Positions 24,193-33,315 of a DNA stretch of 48,483 nt are shown piece after piece. Source of the DNA: JBOGIF01 sp050742415. GTDB taxonomy: Bacteria; Actinomycetota; Acidimicrobiia; Acidimicrobiales; AC-14. A program made the translations under genes and the position numbers. The stretch's first letter is position 1; every line of letters begins with the position of its first letter. Location: positions 1 through 48,483 of the forward strand of contig JBOGIF010000195.1 of the NCBI GenBank assembly GCA_050742415.1. The letters are read 5' to 3'. Below the pieces are notes generated by a model. It saw only the letters and a list, made by a program, of their open reading frames with translations. It was not told where the DNA came from and searched no databases.

Positions 24193-25422
24193 TCAACGGA
24201 GGAAGGACGGTACGTCGAAGTCGTCGTCGTCGGACGACTCCACGTCGTCGGCCGGCGGGCCGAAGAGGTCGTCGCGTACCGGGCTGCCGCGACCCCGGTC
24301 GCGATCGCGGTCACGGTCGTCGCGATCGCCGAAGTCGCGGTCGCGACCGCGTTCGGCACCTCGGTCGCGTCCACGATCCGCCAGGCGACCTTCGGGCCGG
24401 CGCTCACGACCGTCGTCCCAGCGGTCGAAGCCGGCGGCGATGACGGTCACCCGGACCTCGTCACCCATGGCGTCGTCGATGACCATCCCGGCGATGATGT
24501 TGGCGTCAGGGTGGGCGACCTCGTGGATGATCTCCGCCGCCTCGTTGACCTCGAACAAGCCCAGGTCGCTTCCGCCCGAGATGTTGAGGAGGATCCCGCG
24601 TGCGCCCTCGATCGACGCTTCGAGCAGGGGGCTGGAGATGGCGGCGCGGGCGGCGTTGAGCGCCCGCCCGTCCCCGGATCCGTAGCCGATGCCCATCAAC
24701 GACGAACCGGCGTTGGTCATGATCATCTTCACGTCGGCGAAGTCGGTGTTGATGAGGCCGGGCGTGGTGATCAGGTCGGTGATCCCCTGCACTCCCTGGA
24801 GGAGGACCTCGTCGGCCATCTTGAAGGCGTTCAACACCGAGGTCTTGTCGTTGGAGACGGACAGCAGCCGGTCGTTCGGGATGATTATGAGGGTGTCGAC
24901 CTTCTCCTTGAGGTTGGCGATCCCCTGCTCGGCCTGCACGGTGCGACGACGACCCTCGAACGAGAACGGCCGCGTCACCACCCCGATCGTGAGGGCACCC
25001 AGTTGCTTGGCGATCTCCGCTATGACGGGAGCCCCGCCCGTGCCGGTGCCGCCGCCCTTGCCCGCGGTGATGAAGACCATGTCGGCGCCCTTCAGCACCT
25101 CCTCGATCTCGTCGCGGTGCGCCTCCGTCGCCTCCGCGCCAACTTCGGGATCGCTGCCGGCCCCGAGCCCACGGGTCAACTCCCGCCCGATGTCGAGCTT
25201 CACGTCGGCGTCGCTCATAAGCAGGGCTTGGGCATCGGTGTTCACGGCGATGAACTCCACGCCCTTCAAACCGGCATCGATCATCCGGTTGACGGCGTTC
25301 ACCCCGCCGCCGCCGATACCGACCACCTTGATCACGGCCAGGTAGTTCTGCGGCGCGCCGATCATCGATCGCCCACCACGGTCATGCTGCCCAAGCGGCT
25401 GTCTCCTGCTCGTCGTAGCCAT
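24193..25422 (-). CDS. ftsZ: cell-division GTPase FtsZ
   Basis: A 409-aa tubulin homologue that forms the Z-ring. The tubulin signature GGGTGTG lies at 123-129; VVGIGGGGVNAVNRM (nucleotide loop), GLINTDFADVKMIM (T7) and GYGSGDGRAL are all intact. After the core come an Arg/Asp-rich linker (RDRDFGDRDDRDRDRDRG region, about 345-380) and the conserved tail DDFDVPSFLR, which binds SepF. Such linkers vary among species, and this one is strongly charged. The first ATG (25422) follows a GGGGGGAG run; an alternative ATG at 25365 starts MIGAPQNYLAVIKVVG, closer to most FtsZ N-termini. It has its own leader of 96 bases after ftsQ. Confidence 0.97.
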   Translation of the reverse strand: MATTSRRQPLGQHDRGGRSMIGAPQNYLAVIKVVGIGGGGVNAVNRMIDAGLKGVEFIAVNTDAQALLMSDADVKLDIGRELTRGLGAGSDPEVGAEATEAHRDEIEEVLKGADMVFITAGKGGGTGTGGAPVIAEIAKQLGALTIGVVTRPFSFEGRRRTVQAEQGIANLKEKVDTLIIIPNDRLLSVSNDKTSVLNAFKMADEVLLQGVQGITDLITTPGLINTDFADVKMIMTNAGSSLMGIGYGSGDGRALNAARAAISSPLLEASIEGARGILLNISGGSDLGLFEVNEAAEIIHEVAHPDANIIAGMVIDDAMGDEVRVTVIAAGFDRWDDGRERRPEGRLADRGRDRGAERGRDRDFGDRDDRDRDRDRGRGSPVRDDLFGPPADDVESSDDDDFDVPSFLR

Positions 25423-25518
25423 CTCGCTCCCCCCGAACCTCTCTCTTGGAACCTGCCGGATCGCCCTCGCCCCGCTTCCCTGCTTGGTCTGACCGTTGAC
25501 TTGAGGTTTAGAGTCGTG
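25423..25518 (-). promoter_or_regulatory. ftsZ leader, possible internal promoter
   Basis: These 96 bases between the ftsQ stop and ftsZ are the largest gap in the dcw block between rsmH and pgeF. Read on the minus strand, an AT-richer stretch (ACTCTAAACCTCAAGTCAAC) follows the stop and a purine-rich ribosome site precedes the ATG. Dedicated ftsZ promoters are common in actinobacteria; I cannot place the -35 and -10 boxes with confidence. Confidence 0.4.
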
Positions 25519-26364
25519 TTAAGCTCCTGCTTCGGTCGATACTTTACCGGCCGACCCCGCGCGCGTCAAGACTGGTGTCTGGGGTATTCGGACATCGAGC
25601 ACGACGAGATTCGACATATCGGCTCCGGACAGCACAGCCGATACGGCAGCCAGCTTCTCGTCGACTTGGATCGCCTTTCCGAAGCGGACCGTTCCCGAGG
25701 GCCGCAGGCGGAGCTCCACTCCCCCGCCGGCCGCCGGTGCGACGCCCTCCAGGTGGGCGGCCAGCGCTGGTGATATAGCTGTCGCCACCGCAAGGACGTC
25801 GTCGCCCGGAGCCCGCAACTGGCTCCCTGGCGGTCCGGGCCTCGGCAGGCCCAGCAGCATCGGAAGCACCTGCCGCTCGCCCACCTGATCCGATGCCTCC
25901 GCCAACACCCTGCCGGTGGCATCCACCAGCATCTGGGGGCCACCAGACGGCGCGACGACAGCCACCGGCACTCGCTCCACGAGGGTGACCACGACCGTGG
26001 CCGGCCAGCGTCGGCGGACATAAGCGAGCCTGACCCACGGCACCCGCTCCATGCGGCGCGCTGCGGCGCTCTCGTCGACGTCGACGATCGCCTGGCCAAG
26101 GTGCAACCCCGCCGAACGGGCGACCGCGGCAGGCGACGTGTTCACGTCACCCACCACGGTTATGCGGTCCACGTCCATCACCGGCGACCGGGTCACGGCC
26201 CAGCCCGTCGCCACCGCCACCGATACGAACGAGATCGCCCCGATCACCATGAGCCGCCGCCGGCCCTGCTGCCTGCGGACCTCGACGAGCCGCTGGCGCA
26301 GCCGCGGGTCGACCGCGCCGGGAAGCGGTACCGGCGGGGCCGGAACGGTGGACTGTCTGCTCAT
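25519..26364 (-). CDS. ftsQ: cell-division protein FtsQ
   Basis: A 281-aa bitopic protein of the divisome. A basic cytoplasmic part (VDPRLRQRLVEVRRQQGRRR) precedes one membrane helix (about 39-57), then the POTRA domain (PVMDVDRITVVGDVNTSPAA) and the beta domain with PWVRLAYVRRRWPATVVVTL, the FtsQ/DivIB signature. It would link FtsL, FtsW and FtsI to the ring. Its ATG directly follows the murB stop (TAG at 26367-26365), so it is transcribed with the Mur genes. Confidence 0.93.
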   Translation of the reverse strand: MSRQSTVPAPPVPLPGAVDPRLRQRLVEVRRQQGRRRLMVIGAISFVSVAVATGWAVTRSPVMDVDRITVVGDVNTSPAAVARSAGLHLGQAIVDVDESAAARRMERVPWVRLAYVRRRWPATVVVTLVERVPVAVVAPSGGPQMLVDATGRVLAEASDQVGERQVLPMLLGLPRPGPPGSQLRAPGDDVLAVATAISPALAAHLEGVAPAAGGGVELRLRPSGTVRFGKAIQVDEKLAAVSAVLSGADMSNLVVLDVRIPQTPVLTRAGSAGKVSTEAGA

Positions 26365-27294
26365 CTACTTGACCTCGATAGTTGAGAGTTTGAACCCAAC
26401 GAGCTGGACTTCTGTCTCCAAGCGGACCCCGAAGCGGTCCTCGACGACGGTACGAACCTCGTTGATGAGGTCGAACACGTCCTCCGCCGAACCACCCTCG
26501 TCACACTGAAAGAAGTTGGCATGCTTGGTGGATACGGACGCGGATCCCCTCCGTCGGCCCTTGAGCCCAGCGGCCTCGATGAGTCGTCCTGCGCTGTCGC
26601 CTGGCGGGTTGGCGAAGACCGACCCGGCGTTCGCACCACCCGGCTGGTGGCGTCGACGCCACTGCACCACGTCGTCGATCTCGCGTTCGGCCTCCTCGGC
26701 GGAGCCGGTGCGCAGCTCGAAGTCGGCGGCGAGCACCACCTGCCCCGGCGAGAGGTCGGAGCGCCGATACCCGAGGCCGAGCTCGCCGACGTCCACGTCA
26801 CGGGCCGCGCCCGAAGCGCCCGCTGTCAGGTCCAAGATCCGTGCCCCAACGATGGTGGCCGCGGTCTCCGAGCCGTGGCCACCGGCGTTCATGCGGACGG
26901 CGCCGCCCACCGAACCGGGCACCCCTACAGCCCACTCGAGGCCGCGCAGCCCCGCCGCCGCCGTTCGCCGGGCCAGCACGGGGAGGCTGAGGCGGCCCCC
27001 GGCGCGCACGTAAGTTCCGGAGATCTCCATCTCGGCAAAGGCGTCGCCGAGGACCAGTGCCAGGCCCGCGAAGCCCCGGTCCGAGATGAGGAGGTTGGAG
27101 CCGCGGCCGACCACCAGGACGGGAACCTTCGACACTGCCACCGCCTCAGCCGCCCGGGCCAGGTCGCCCTCGCTGGTGGCCTCGAAGAGGAGGGCCGCAC
27201 GGCCGCCGGCCCGGTACGTGGTGCGGGCACCGAGGAGAACGTCGCGGTGGGCCACGTCGCCCAGCACGGCGGCCGCCGACTCGACTGGGCTCAC
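26365..27294 (-). CDS. murB: UDP-N-acetylenolpyruvoylglucosamine reductase (MurB)
   Basis: A 309-aa FAD enzyme making UDP-MurNAc with NADPH. The PCMH-type FAD domain shows VPVLVVGRGSNLLISDRGFA, WAVGVPGSVGGAVRMNAGGH and GLGYRRSDL. The C-terminal part has GSVFANPPGDSAGRLIEAAG (Ser of the active site) and STKHANFFQCDEGGSAEDV (usually STKHANFI). It starts with GTG at 27294, overlapping the murC stop (GTGA). Placement in the dcw cluster right before ftsQ is common in Gram-positives. Confidence 0.97.
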   Translation of the reverse strand: MSPVESAAAVLGDVAHRDVLLGARTTYRAGGRAALLFEATSEGDLARAAEAVAVSKVPVLVVGRGSNLLISDRGFAGLALVLGDAFAEMEISGTYVRAGGRLSLPVLARRTAAAGLRGLEWAVGVPGSVGGAVRMNAGGHGSETAATIVGARILDLTAGASGAARDVDVGELGLGYRRSDLSPGQVVLAADFELRTGSAEEAEREIDDVVQWRRRHQPGGANAGSVFANPPGDSAGRLIEAAGLKGRRRGSASVSTKHANFFQCDEGGSAEDVFDLINEVRTVVEDRFGVRLETEVQLVGFKLSTIEVK

Positions 27295-28667
27295 GACCCG
27301 GCTCCCGTTGGCGACAGCAGCTCGTCGGCGAGGGTCGTCAGGTCGCCGGCCCCAAGGGTGAGACAGAGGTCACCGGGGCGCAGCCCGGCCCTGAGCTCGG
27401 CGACCAGACGGGCCCGGTCGGGGTGGTATGCCACCGGCCTTCCCGGTCGGGCAGCTCGGGCCGCGTCGGCAACCAGCCGGCCCGAAACGCCCGTCACGGG
27501 AGCCTCTCCGGCGGCGTAGACGTCGGTGACGAACAGGGCGTCGGCGGCGTCGAACGCCGGCCCGAACTCCTGCCACAGAGCTGCCGTCCGGCTGTAGCGG
27601 TGGGGCTGGAAGACGCACACCACCCGATCCCAACCTCCGTCGGCGGCGGCGGCCAGGGCGGCGATCACCTCGCCGGGGTGGTGGGCGTAGTCGTCGACGA
27701 AGCTGACCCCGGCTCGCTCGCCGCGCAGCTCGAAGCGCCGGGCCACCCCGACCACCGCCGCGACCCCGGCGGCCGCGCCCTCGAATGACGCGCCGGCCAT
27801 CATGGCGGCCGCGATCGCGGCCGCTCCGTTCCGGGCGTTGTGGAGCCCCGGGAGGCCCACTGCGACGTTCCCGAGCGTCTCGGGGCCGCGGGCGAGAGCG
27901 AAGCGCACAGAGGACCGGCTCGGCCTGACGTCGGTCAGCCGGTAGTCCGACTCCGGAGCACATCCGTAGGACGCAGCCGCCCGCCGGCGCCCGAGCTCGG
28001 CGGCGATGGGGTCGTCCGCGCATACCAGCCCGCCGCCCGACGCCCCGGCCAGAAAGCGGTCGAAAGCCGTGACCAGGCCGCCTAGGTCACCATGGTGGTC
28101 GAGGTGGTCGGCCTCGACGCTCGTCACCACCGCCAGCTCGGCGGGAAGGACGGTGAAGGTCCCGTCGCTCTCGTCGGCCTCCACCACCAGCCAGTCGCCC
28201 TCGTCCCAGCGGGCGCCGGTGTCGTGCCCACCGAACGGTGCGCCCACTATCCACGACGGCCGCATGCCGGCGGCGGCCAGGGCCGACGCCAGTAGCGACG
28301 ACGTGGTCGTCTTTCCGTGGGTGCCGCTCACAGCGACCGTGCGCCGAAGCCCGCACACCGCAGCCAGCACCTCGGCGCGGGAGTGCACAGGGACTCCGCT
28401 CGAGCGCGCCGAGACGACCTCGAGATCATCGAGCGGGACCGCTGTCGAGACGGCCACAAGGTCGACGCCCCCCACCTGCTCGGGGGCGTGACCGACGTAG
28501 GTAGCCACGCCCCGGTCGGCCAGGCGGTCGAGGGTGGCAGAGGGGCTGAGGTCGCTACCCGAGACCTCGTGGCCCATCGCCGCCAGCACCTCGGCAATAG
28601 CGCTCATGCCCGCACCGCCGGCGCCGACCACGTGGATCCGGAGGTGCGAGGAGAGCTCGGGTTTCAC
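27291..28667 (-). CDS. murC: UDP-N-acetylmuramate--L-alanine ligase (MurC)
   Basis: A 458-aa Mur ligase that adds L-Ala to UDP-MurNAc with ATP. It has the Rossmann start HVVGAGGAGMSAIAEVLAAM, the ATP loop VAVSGTHGKTTTSSLLA (the MurC form GTHGKT), VTSVEADHLDHHGD, and DDYAHHPGEVIAAL at the C-terminal domain. The GTG at 28667 overlaps the murG stop (GTGA). Its product passes to MurD; the D-Glu added there is later the target of MurT/GatD. Confidence 0.97.
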   Translation of the reverse strand: MKPELSSHLRIHVVGAGGAGMSAIAEVLAAMGHEVSGSDLSPSATLDRLADRGVATYVGHAPEQVGGVDLVAVSTAVPLDDLEVVSARSSGVPVHSRAEVLAAVCGLRRTVAVSGTHGKTTTSSLLASALAAAGMRPSWIVGAPFGGHDTGARWDEGDWLVVEADESDGTFTVLPAELAVVTSVEADHLDHHGDLGGLVTAFDRFLAGASGGGLVCADDPIAAELGRRRAAASYGCAPESDYRLTDVRPSRSSVRFALARGPETLGNVAVGLPGLHNARNGAAAIAAAMMAGASFEGAAAGVAAVVGVARRFELRGERAGVSFVDDYAHHPGEVIAALAAAADGGWDRVVCVFQPHRYSRTAALWQEFGPAFDAADALFVTDVYAAGEAPVTGVSGRLVADAARAARPGRPVAYHPDRARLVAELRAGLRPGDLCLTLGAGDLTTLADELLSPTGAGS

Positions 28668-29779
28668 GCCCTGGCCTCCGCCTCGACGATGTCGGCCACA
28701 CGGGCGGCGGCATCGGGACGCGCCTCGCGTCTGGCCGCCGCGCTCATGGCCGCCAGGCGGTCCGGTGCGGCCAGGAGGCCGTCAACGGCGGCGGCGAGGC
28801 GGGACGCGTCCAGTTGGGCATCCGGTACCAGTACCGCTGCTCCGGCCCTCTCCAGCACTCGGGCGTTGGCGGTCTGGTGGTCACCGGGGGCCGAGGGATA
28901 GGGCACGAGGATGGCCGGGAGGCCCACCACGGCCAGCTCGGCCACCGACGTAGCTCCGGCCCGGCACACGGCAACGTCGGCGGCGGCCATCAGCAGGTCC
29001 ATCCGGTCCTCGTAACGCACCGGTTGGTAGACCAGCCCACCGGCGACAATATCGGCCGGTGCGCCGTCGAGGAGACGCCAGTCGCGATCGCCCACGACGT
29101 GACGCACGGCCAGGTCCGTCCGGTCCTTCCACCAATCGACGGCCCCGCGTACCGCCTCGTTGATCGTGCGGGCGCCGAGCGAGCCTCCGAACACCGCCAC
29201 CACCATCCGGTCGGCGGGAAGGCCGAGGGCGGCACGGGCCGGAGCCCGACCAGCGGACCGGTCGACCGCGAGGATCTCGGCCCGCACGGGGTTGCCGGTG
29301 ACCTCGGCACGAGGAAGCCCGGTCCCCTCGTACGACGTGGCTGCCGCCCTTGCCAACCGGGCGATCAGCCGGTTGGCGGCACCGGCGACGGCGTTCTGCT
29401 CCATGACCACGACCGGCACTCCTGTCACGAACGCGGCAACCGCGCAGGGCACGCTGGCATAGCCACCAAGGGCGACGACGACAGACGGTCGTCGTCGGGC
29501 CACCAGCACTACGGCCCGGGCCAGCGCCCACACCAACCCCGCAGCCGCTCGCAAGGTCTCGCCCGAGAGGCGGCGATCGAATCCCCTGCCAGACAGGAGC
29601 GTCAGCCCGAAGCCGGCCTCGGGGACGAGGCGGGCCTCGATGCCGCGTCGGCTACCCACGAAGTGGATGCTCTCGGCCGGGTGACCCCTGTCGACCAGGG
29701 CCCGGGCAACCGCCAGGCCAGGCAGCACATGGCCTGCGGTGCCCCCCCCGGCAATGACGGCCCATGTCCGCCGCTTCAG
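28664..29779 (-). CDS. murG: lipid II synthase MurG, apparent CTG start
   Basis: A 371-aa GT28 glycosyltransferase that transfers GlcNAc onto lipid I at the inner membrane face. It has VIAGGGTAGHVLPGLAVARA at the N-terminus, VVALGGYASVPCAVAAF, VVMEQNAVAGAANRL, FGGSLGARTINEAV, and the C-terminal sugar-nucleotide site around CRAGATSVAELAVVGLPAIL. The frame has no ATG, GTG or TTG in the region where the protein must start. A CTG at 29779 overlaps the ftsW stop (CTGA), and GGAGGG lies five bases upstream, so CTG is the likely initiator. The open frame continues far upstream through ftsW, but that part has no similarity. Confidence 0.93.
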   Translation of the reverse strand: MKRRTWAVIAGGGTAGHVLPGLAVARALVDRGHPAESIHFVGSRRGIEARLVPEAGFGLTLLSGRGFDRRLSGETLRAAAGLVWALARAVVLVARRRPSVVVALGGYASVPCAVAAFVTGVPVVVMEQNAVAGAANRLIARLARAAATSYEGTGLPRAEVTGNPVRAEILAVDRSAGRAPARAALGLPADRMVVAVFGGSLGARTINEAVRGAVDWWKDRTDLAVRHVVGDRDWRLLDGAPADIVAGGLVYQPVRYEDRMDLLMAAADVAVCRAGATSVAELAVVGLPAILVPYPSAPGDHQTANARVLERAGAAVLVPDAQLDASRLAAAVDGLLAAPDRLAAMSAAARREARPDAAARVADIVEAEARA

Positions 29780-30966
29780 CGTCGCCCTCCGACGGCGGCC
29801 GACGCTGACGCGACGGGCCTCGGCTTGGCCGCCTGCCGGGAGACGTTCACCAGGAGGCCGACGGCACCCATGGTCACCACCAGCGAGGAGCCGCCGAAGG
29901 AGACGAACGGAAGGGGCACGCCGGTGACCGGCAGAGCTCCGCTGACGGCGCCCATGTTCACCAGCGCCTGGCCCGTGACCCACGCCGTGATCCCGGTTGC
30001 CAGGAGGCACCCGAAGCGGTCGGGGGCGCGCAGCGCGGTCCGGACTCCCAGCACCGTGAAGGCGACGAACAGAGCCACCACCAGAAGGGTGCCGAGGAGG
30101 CCAAGCTCCTCGCCCAGGATGGCGAAGATGAAGTCGGTGTGGGCGTTCGGCAGGAAGCCCCACTTGGCCCGGCCGGCACCGAGTCCGACGCCCGTCAAAT
30201 GGCCTGTCCCGAGGGCGACCAGCGACTGAGCCACCTGGTAGCCGCTGTTGCCCACGTCGTCGAAAGGCCGAAGGAACGACATCAGGCGGGCCCGTCGGTA
30301 TCCCGCTCCCATCCCGACCACGCCGGCCAGCGCGATGGTGCCGAGGCCGGCGACCAGCATCGGCCCGAGCGACACGCCACTGGCGAACAGCACCGCCAGC
30401 ACGGCTGCCACCAGCACCACCGCCGTCCCCATGTCGGGCTGGGCAAGGATCAGAGCACCGACCAGACCGGTGACCACCAGCACGGGGCGCAGGCTGGCGC
30501 GAGCATCGTCGAGCTGGTCTACACGGCGCACCAGCAGGTCGGCGGCGAAGACGAGCACGGCGAGCTTGGCCAGCTCCGACGGCTGGAACCGGAAGGCCTC
30601 CGTGCCGAGCCACCGCGTAGACCCACTAACCGTGATCCCTACTCCGGGCACGAGCACCAGCAGGAGGAGCGCGAAGGTAGCGCCGAGCAGCGGCCGGACC
30701 ACTCGGCGCATGTGGCGGTAGTCCACGACCGCGCCGCCGGCGAGGGCGACTGCACCCAGGGCGACCCACAGCGACTGGCGGGCGAACACGAACCAGGCCT
30801 GGCCCCTGCTGTGTAGGGATTCCACCGAAGAGGCGGAGAGCACCATCATCAGGCCGATCACGCACAGAAGCGCGACGACTGCGATCAACAGCATCCAACC
30901 CGAGTCGGAGCCCGGCTCGGCCGACGTGTGGTCTCGGGTTCGGCCCTTCCGGATGACGTCAACCAT
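29776..30966 (-). CDS. ftsW: SEDS glycosyltransferase FtsW
   Basis: A 396-aa polytopic protein with about ten membrane helices. SEDS signatures visible are LMMVLSASSV, LGTEAFRFQPSELAKLAVLV, LILAQPDMGTAVVL, and the C-terminal TGVPLPFVSFGGSSLVVTMG. It polymerises septal glycan from lipid II together with the class B penicillin-binding protein (FtsI in this cluster). The ATG at 30966 overlaps the murD stop by eight bases; the frame also opens at GTG and TTG codons slightly upstream. Confidence 0.95.
   Translation of the reverse strand: MVDVIRKGRTRDHTSAEPGSDSGWMLLIAVVALLCVIGLMMVLSASSVESLHSRGQAWFVFARQSLWVALGAVALAGGAVVDYRHMRRVVRPLLGATFALLLLVLVPGVGITVSGSTRWLGTEAFRFQPSELAKLAVLVFAADLLVRRVDQLDDARASLRPVLVVTGLVGALILAQPDMGTAVVLVAAVLAVLFASGVSLGPMLVAGLGTIALAGVVGMGAGYRRARLMSFLRPFDDVGNSGYQVAQSLVALGTGHLTGVGLGAGRAKWGFLPNAHTDFIFAILGEELGLLGTLLVVALFVAFTVLGVRTALRAPDRFGCLLATGITAWVTGQALVNMGAVSGALPVTGVPLPFVSFGGSSLVVTMGAVGLLVNVSRQAAKPRPVASASAAVGGRR
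29785..29790 (-). promoter_or_regulatory. Shine-Dalgarno site deciding the murG CTG start
   Basis: GGAGGG (minus strand) sits five bases before the CTG at 29779-29777. No other start codon in the murG frame follows it at usable spacing. Confidence 0.55.
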
Positions 30967-32281
30967 CGTTGCCACCAATCAGATCCGAGACCACAGCTGC
31001 GAAGTCGTCGCCGCGCGCCGCATAGGAGTCGTACCAGTCGAAAGACGCACACCCGGGGGCGAGCAGGACCGTGTCACCGGGACGGGCCGCGATAGCGGCC
31101 ATACTCACGGCCTCGACCATGCTGGCCGCACTCTGCACCGGGCAGCGCCCAGCGAATGCCAACTCGACCTCGGGCGCGGCTTCCCCGAGAGCGACTACGT
31201 GGCGCACGCTCGGCCCCGCGCCGGCGGCGAGCGTCCGGAGGTCGAGGCCCTTGTTACGGCCGCCAGCGAGCAGGACGACCGACTCGAACGCGGACGCCGA
31301 CGCGGCGGCGGCGTGGGGGTTGGTGGCCTTGGAGTCGTCGTACCAGCGGACGCCTCTGTGATCGGCTACCAGGCTGAGGCGGTGAGCAAGGCCGCTGAAG
31401 GTGCGCAACGCGTCGGCCACACCCTCGGAGGTCGCTCCTACGGCGGTGGCGGCCGCAGCCGCGGCCAGGGCGTTGGCCAGGTCGTGGGGCAGGGAGCGAG
31501 CCATCTCGTCCACCGCCAACAGGTCGAGGCCACCTCCGACGAGCCGGCCGTCGCGCACGGAATAGTCGGCGGGCGCCGCCAGCCCGAACGTGACCAGGCG
31601 GGAGGGCGCGGCAGCGGCCCACGCCATCACCATCGCGTCGTCGGCGTTGGCGACGGCGACGTCGTCTGGCGTCTGGCGGGCCCAGATACGGGCCTTGGCG
31701 GCCGCGTAGGACCGGATGTCGGGATGCCAGTCGAGGTGGTCCGGCGCCCAGTTCAGCCACACCGCGACCGCGGGGTGGAACCGGTCGACGAACTGGAGCT
31801 GGAAGGAGGAGACCTCGGCCACTACCACGTCGGCGTCGCTGTCCGCCACCTCGGTCAGCGGCCGGCCGATGTTGCCGGCGGCCAGAGCCTTCACGCCGGA
31901 CGCTTCCAACATGGCGGCCACCAGCGTGGTGACGGTGGTCTTGCCGTTCGTGCCGGTGACGGCCACTACCGGCTGGCCGATGCCACGCCAGGCCAGCTCC
32001 AGCTCGCCCCGCACGGCCACGCCGGCCGCCGCCGCCAAGGAGAAGACGGGATGGCCGAACGGGACGCCGGGGCTGGGCACGACCAAGTCGGCCGACGAGA
32101 CCAAACGCTCGAGGACAGCCAGGTCGGGGTTGGAGACCAGCTCCACGCCGAGCCGCTCAGCGCGGACGAACGAGGCCTCCGAAGGCGCATCGTCGGCTAC
32201 AAGCACCTCTGCACCTTCCTCCTGCAGGCGGCGCGCCGCGGCCTCGCCGCTGGCTCCGAGACCGACCACGAGAGCCCTCAC
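30959..32281 (-). CDS. murD: UDP-N-acetylmuramoylalanine--D-glutamate ligase (MurD)
   Basis: A 440-aa Mur ligase adding D-Glu. It begins VRALVVGLGASGEAAARRLQ, has the ATP loop VVAVTGTNGKTTVTTLVAAM, the family N-W-x-P-D-H-L-D motif (LNWAPDHLDWHPDIRSYAAA) and WYDDSKATNPHAAAA in the C-terminal domain. The GTG at 32281 follows the mraY stop by five bases; a purine run (GGGGGAG) lies upstream at usable distance. Longer open frame above it is not MurD. Confidence 0.96.
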   Translation of the reverse strand: MRALVVGLGASGEAAARRLQEEGAEVLVADDAPSEASFVRAERLGVELVSNPDLAVLERLVSSADLVVPSPGVPFGHPVFSLAAAAGVAVRGELELAWRGIGQPVVAVTGTNGKTTVTTLVAAMLEASGVKALAAGNIGRPLTEVADSDADVVVAEVSSFQLQFVDRFHPAVAVWLNWAPDHLDWHPDIRSYAAAKARIWARQTPDDVAVANADDAMVMAWAAAAPSRLVTFGLAAPADYSVRDGRLVGGGLDLLAVDEMARSLPHDLANALAAAAAATAVGATSEGVADALRTFSGLAHRLSLVADHRGVRWYDDSKATNPHAAAASASAFESVVLLAGGRNKGLDLRTLAAGAGPSVRHVVALGEAAPEVELAFAGRCPVQSAASMVEAVSMAAIAARPGDTVLLAPGCASFDWYDSYAARGDDFAAVVSDLIGGNDG

Positions 32282-32286
32282 CGCCG

Positions 32287-33315
32287 CTACTCCCCCATCC
32301 GGCAGGCGGCCAGGAAGTCCGCGTAGAACAGCCCGATGGCCACCGCCGCGGCGAGACCCGCAAGGATCCAGAAGCGCACGATGACCGTCGTCTCCGGCCA
32401 TCCCTTCAGCTCGAAGTGGTGATGGATGGGCGCCATCAGGAACGGGCGCCGGCCCCACAGCCGGAACGCCGCCACCTGCACCACGACCGACAGGGTGATC
32501 ATCACGAAAAGGCCGCTGACGACCGGCAGCAGCAGGTGGGTGTTGGTGGTGAGGGCCAGGCCGCCGAGCCCGGCCCCGATGGCAAGCGAGCCGGTGTCGC
32601 CCATGAAGATCTTGGCTGGCGCCGCGTTCCACCAGAGAAACCCGGCGCACGCCCCGGTCATGGCCGCCGCCACGACCGACAGGTCGAGCGCGGGTCCGAG
32701 GCCGTAGCAACCGGGGTGGCGGAACTGCCAGAACCCCATGAAGACGAACGCCGAGAACGAGTACATCGCCGAGCCGGCGGCCAGGCCGTCGAGACCGTCG
32801 GCCAGGTTGACAGCGTTGGCGACCGCGAACACGACGAGCGCAGCCCACGCGATGTAGGCAACGTTGCTCAGGTCGACTCCGTGGCGAACGAAGGAGACCT
32901 CGGTCCTCACGCCGGCCTGGTAGACGGCCAGCACGGCGAAGGTCAGGCAGACGACCAGCAGGCCCAGGGTCTTGGCGCCTTTGCTGAGCCCGAGGCTGCG
33001 CTGGCGCGAGAACTTCACCCAGTCGTCGACGAAGCCGACGGCTGCGGCGCCGACGATCAGGAAAACGACGACTGCTCCCGCGCTGGTGAAGACCGCTCCA
33101 CTGCCGGCGTGCGCCGCCACGTAGCCCACGACGACAGCGGCCACGATCGCCATCCCACCCATGGTGGGCGTGCCGGCCTTGGTGTGGTGCCCGGCTGGGC
33201 CGTCCTCCCGTATGTGCTGGCCGATCCCCCTCGCGTGCAACGAGCGGATCAGCAGCGGGGTGCCCAGGATGGCGGCGATCAGCGCTGCTCCTCCGGCCAC
33301 GAGCAGAGCTACCAA
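32287..33315 (-). CDS. mraY: phospho-MurNAc-pentapeptide transferase (MraY)
   Basis: A 342-aa membrane enzyme that transfers the phospho-MurNAc-peptide to undecaprenyl phosphate, making lipid I. About ten helices are predicted. It shows HHTKAGTPTMGGMAI, VGFVDDWVKFSRQRSLGLS (Asp-Asp motif), NAVNLADGLDGLAAGS, FMGDTGSLAIGA and APIHHHFELKGWPE. The TTG start at 33315 overlaps the murE stop by seven bases. MurF, whose product MraY uses, usually lies directly upstream; here it does not. Confidence 0.97.
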   Translation of the reverse strand: MVALLVAGGAALIAAILGTPLLIRSLHARGIGQHIREDGPAGHHTKAGTPTMGGMAIVAAVVVGYVAAHAGSGAVFTSAGAVVVFLIVGAAAVGFVDDWVKFSRQRSLGLSKGAKTLGLLVVCLTFAVLAVYQAGVRTEVSFVRHGVDLSNVAYIAWAALVVFAVANAVNLADGLDGLAAGSAMYSFSAFVFMGFWQFRHPGCYGLGPALDLSVVAAAMTGACAGFLWWNAAPAKIFMGDTGSLAIGAGLGGLALTTNTHLLLPVVSGLFVMITLSVVVQVAAFRLWGRRPFLMAPIHHHFELKGWPETTVIVRFWILAGLAAAVAIGLFYADFLAACRMGE

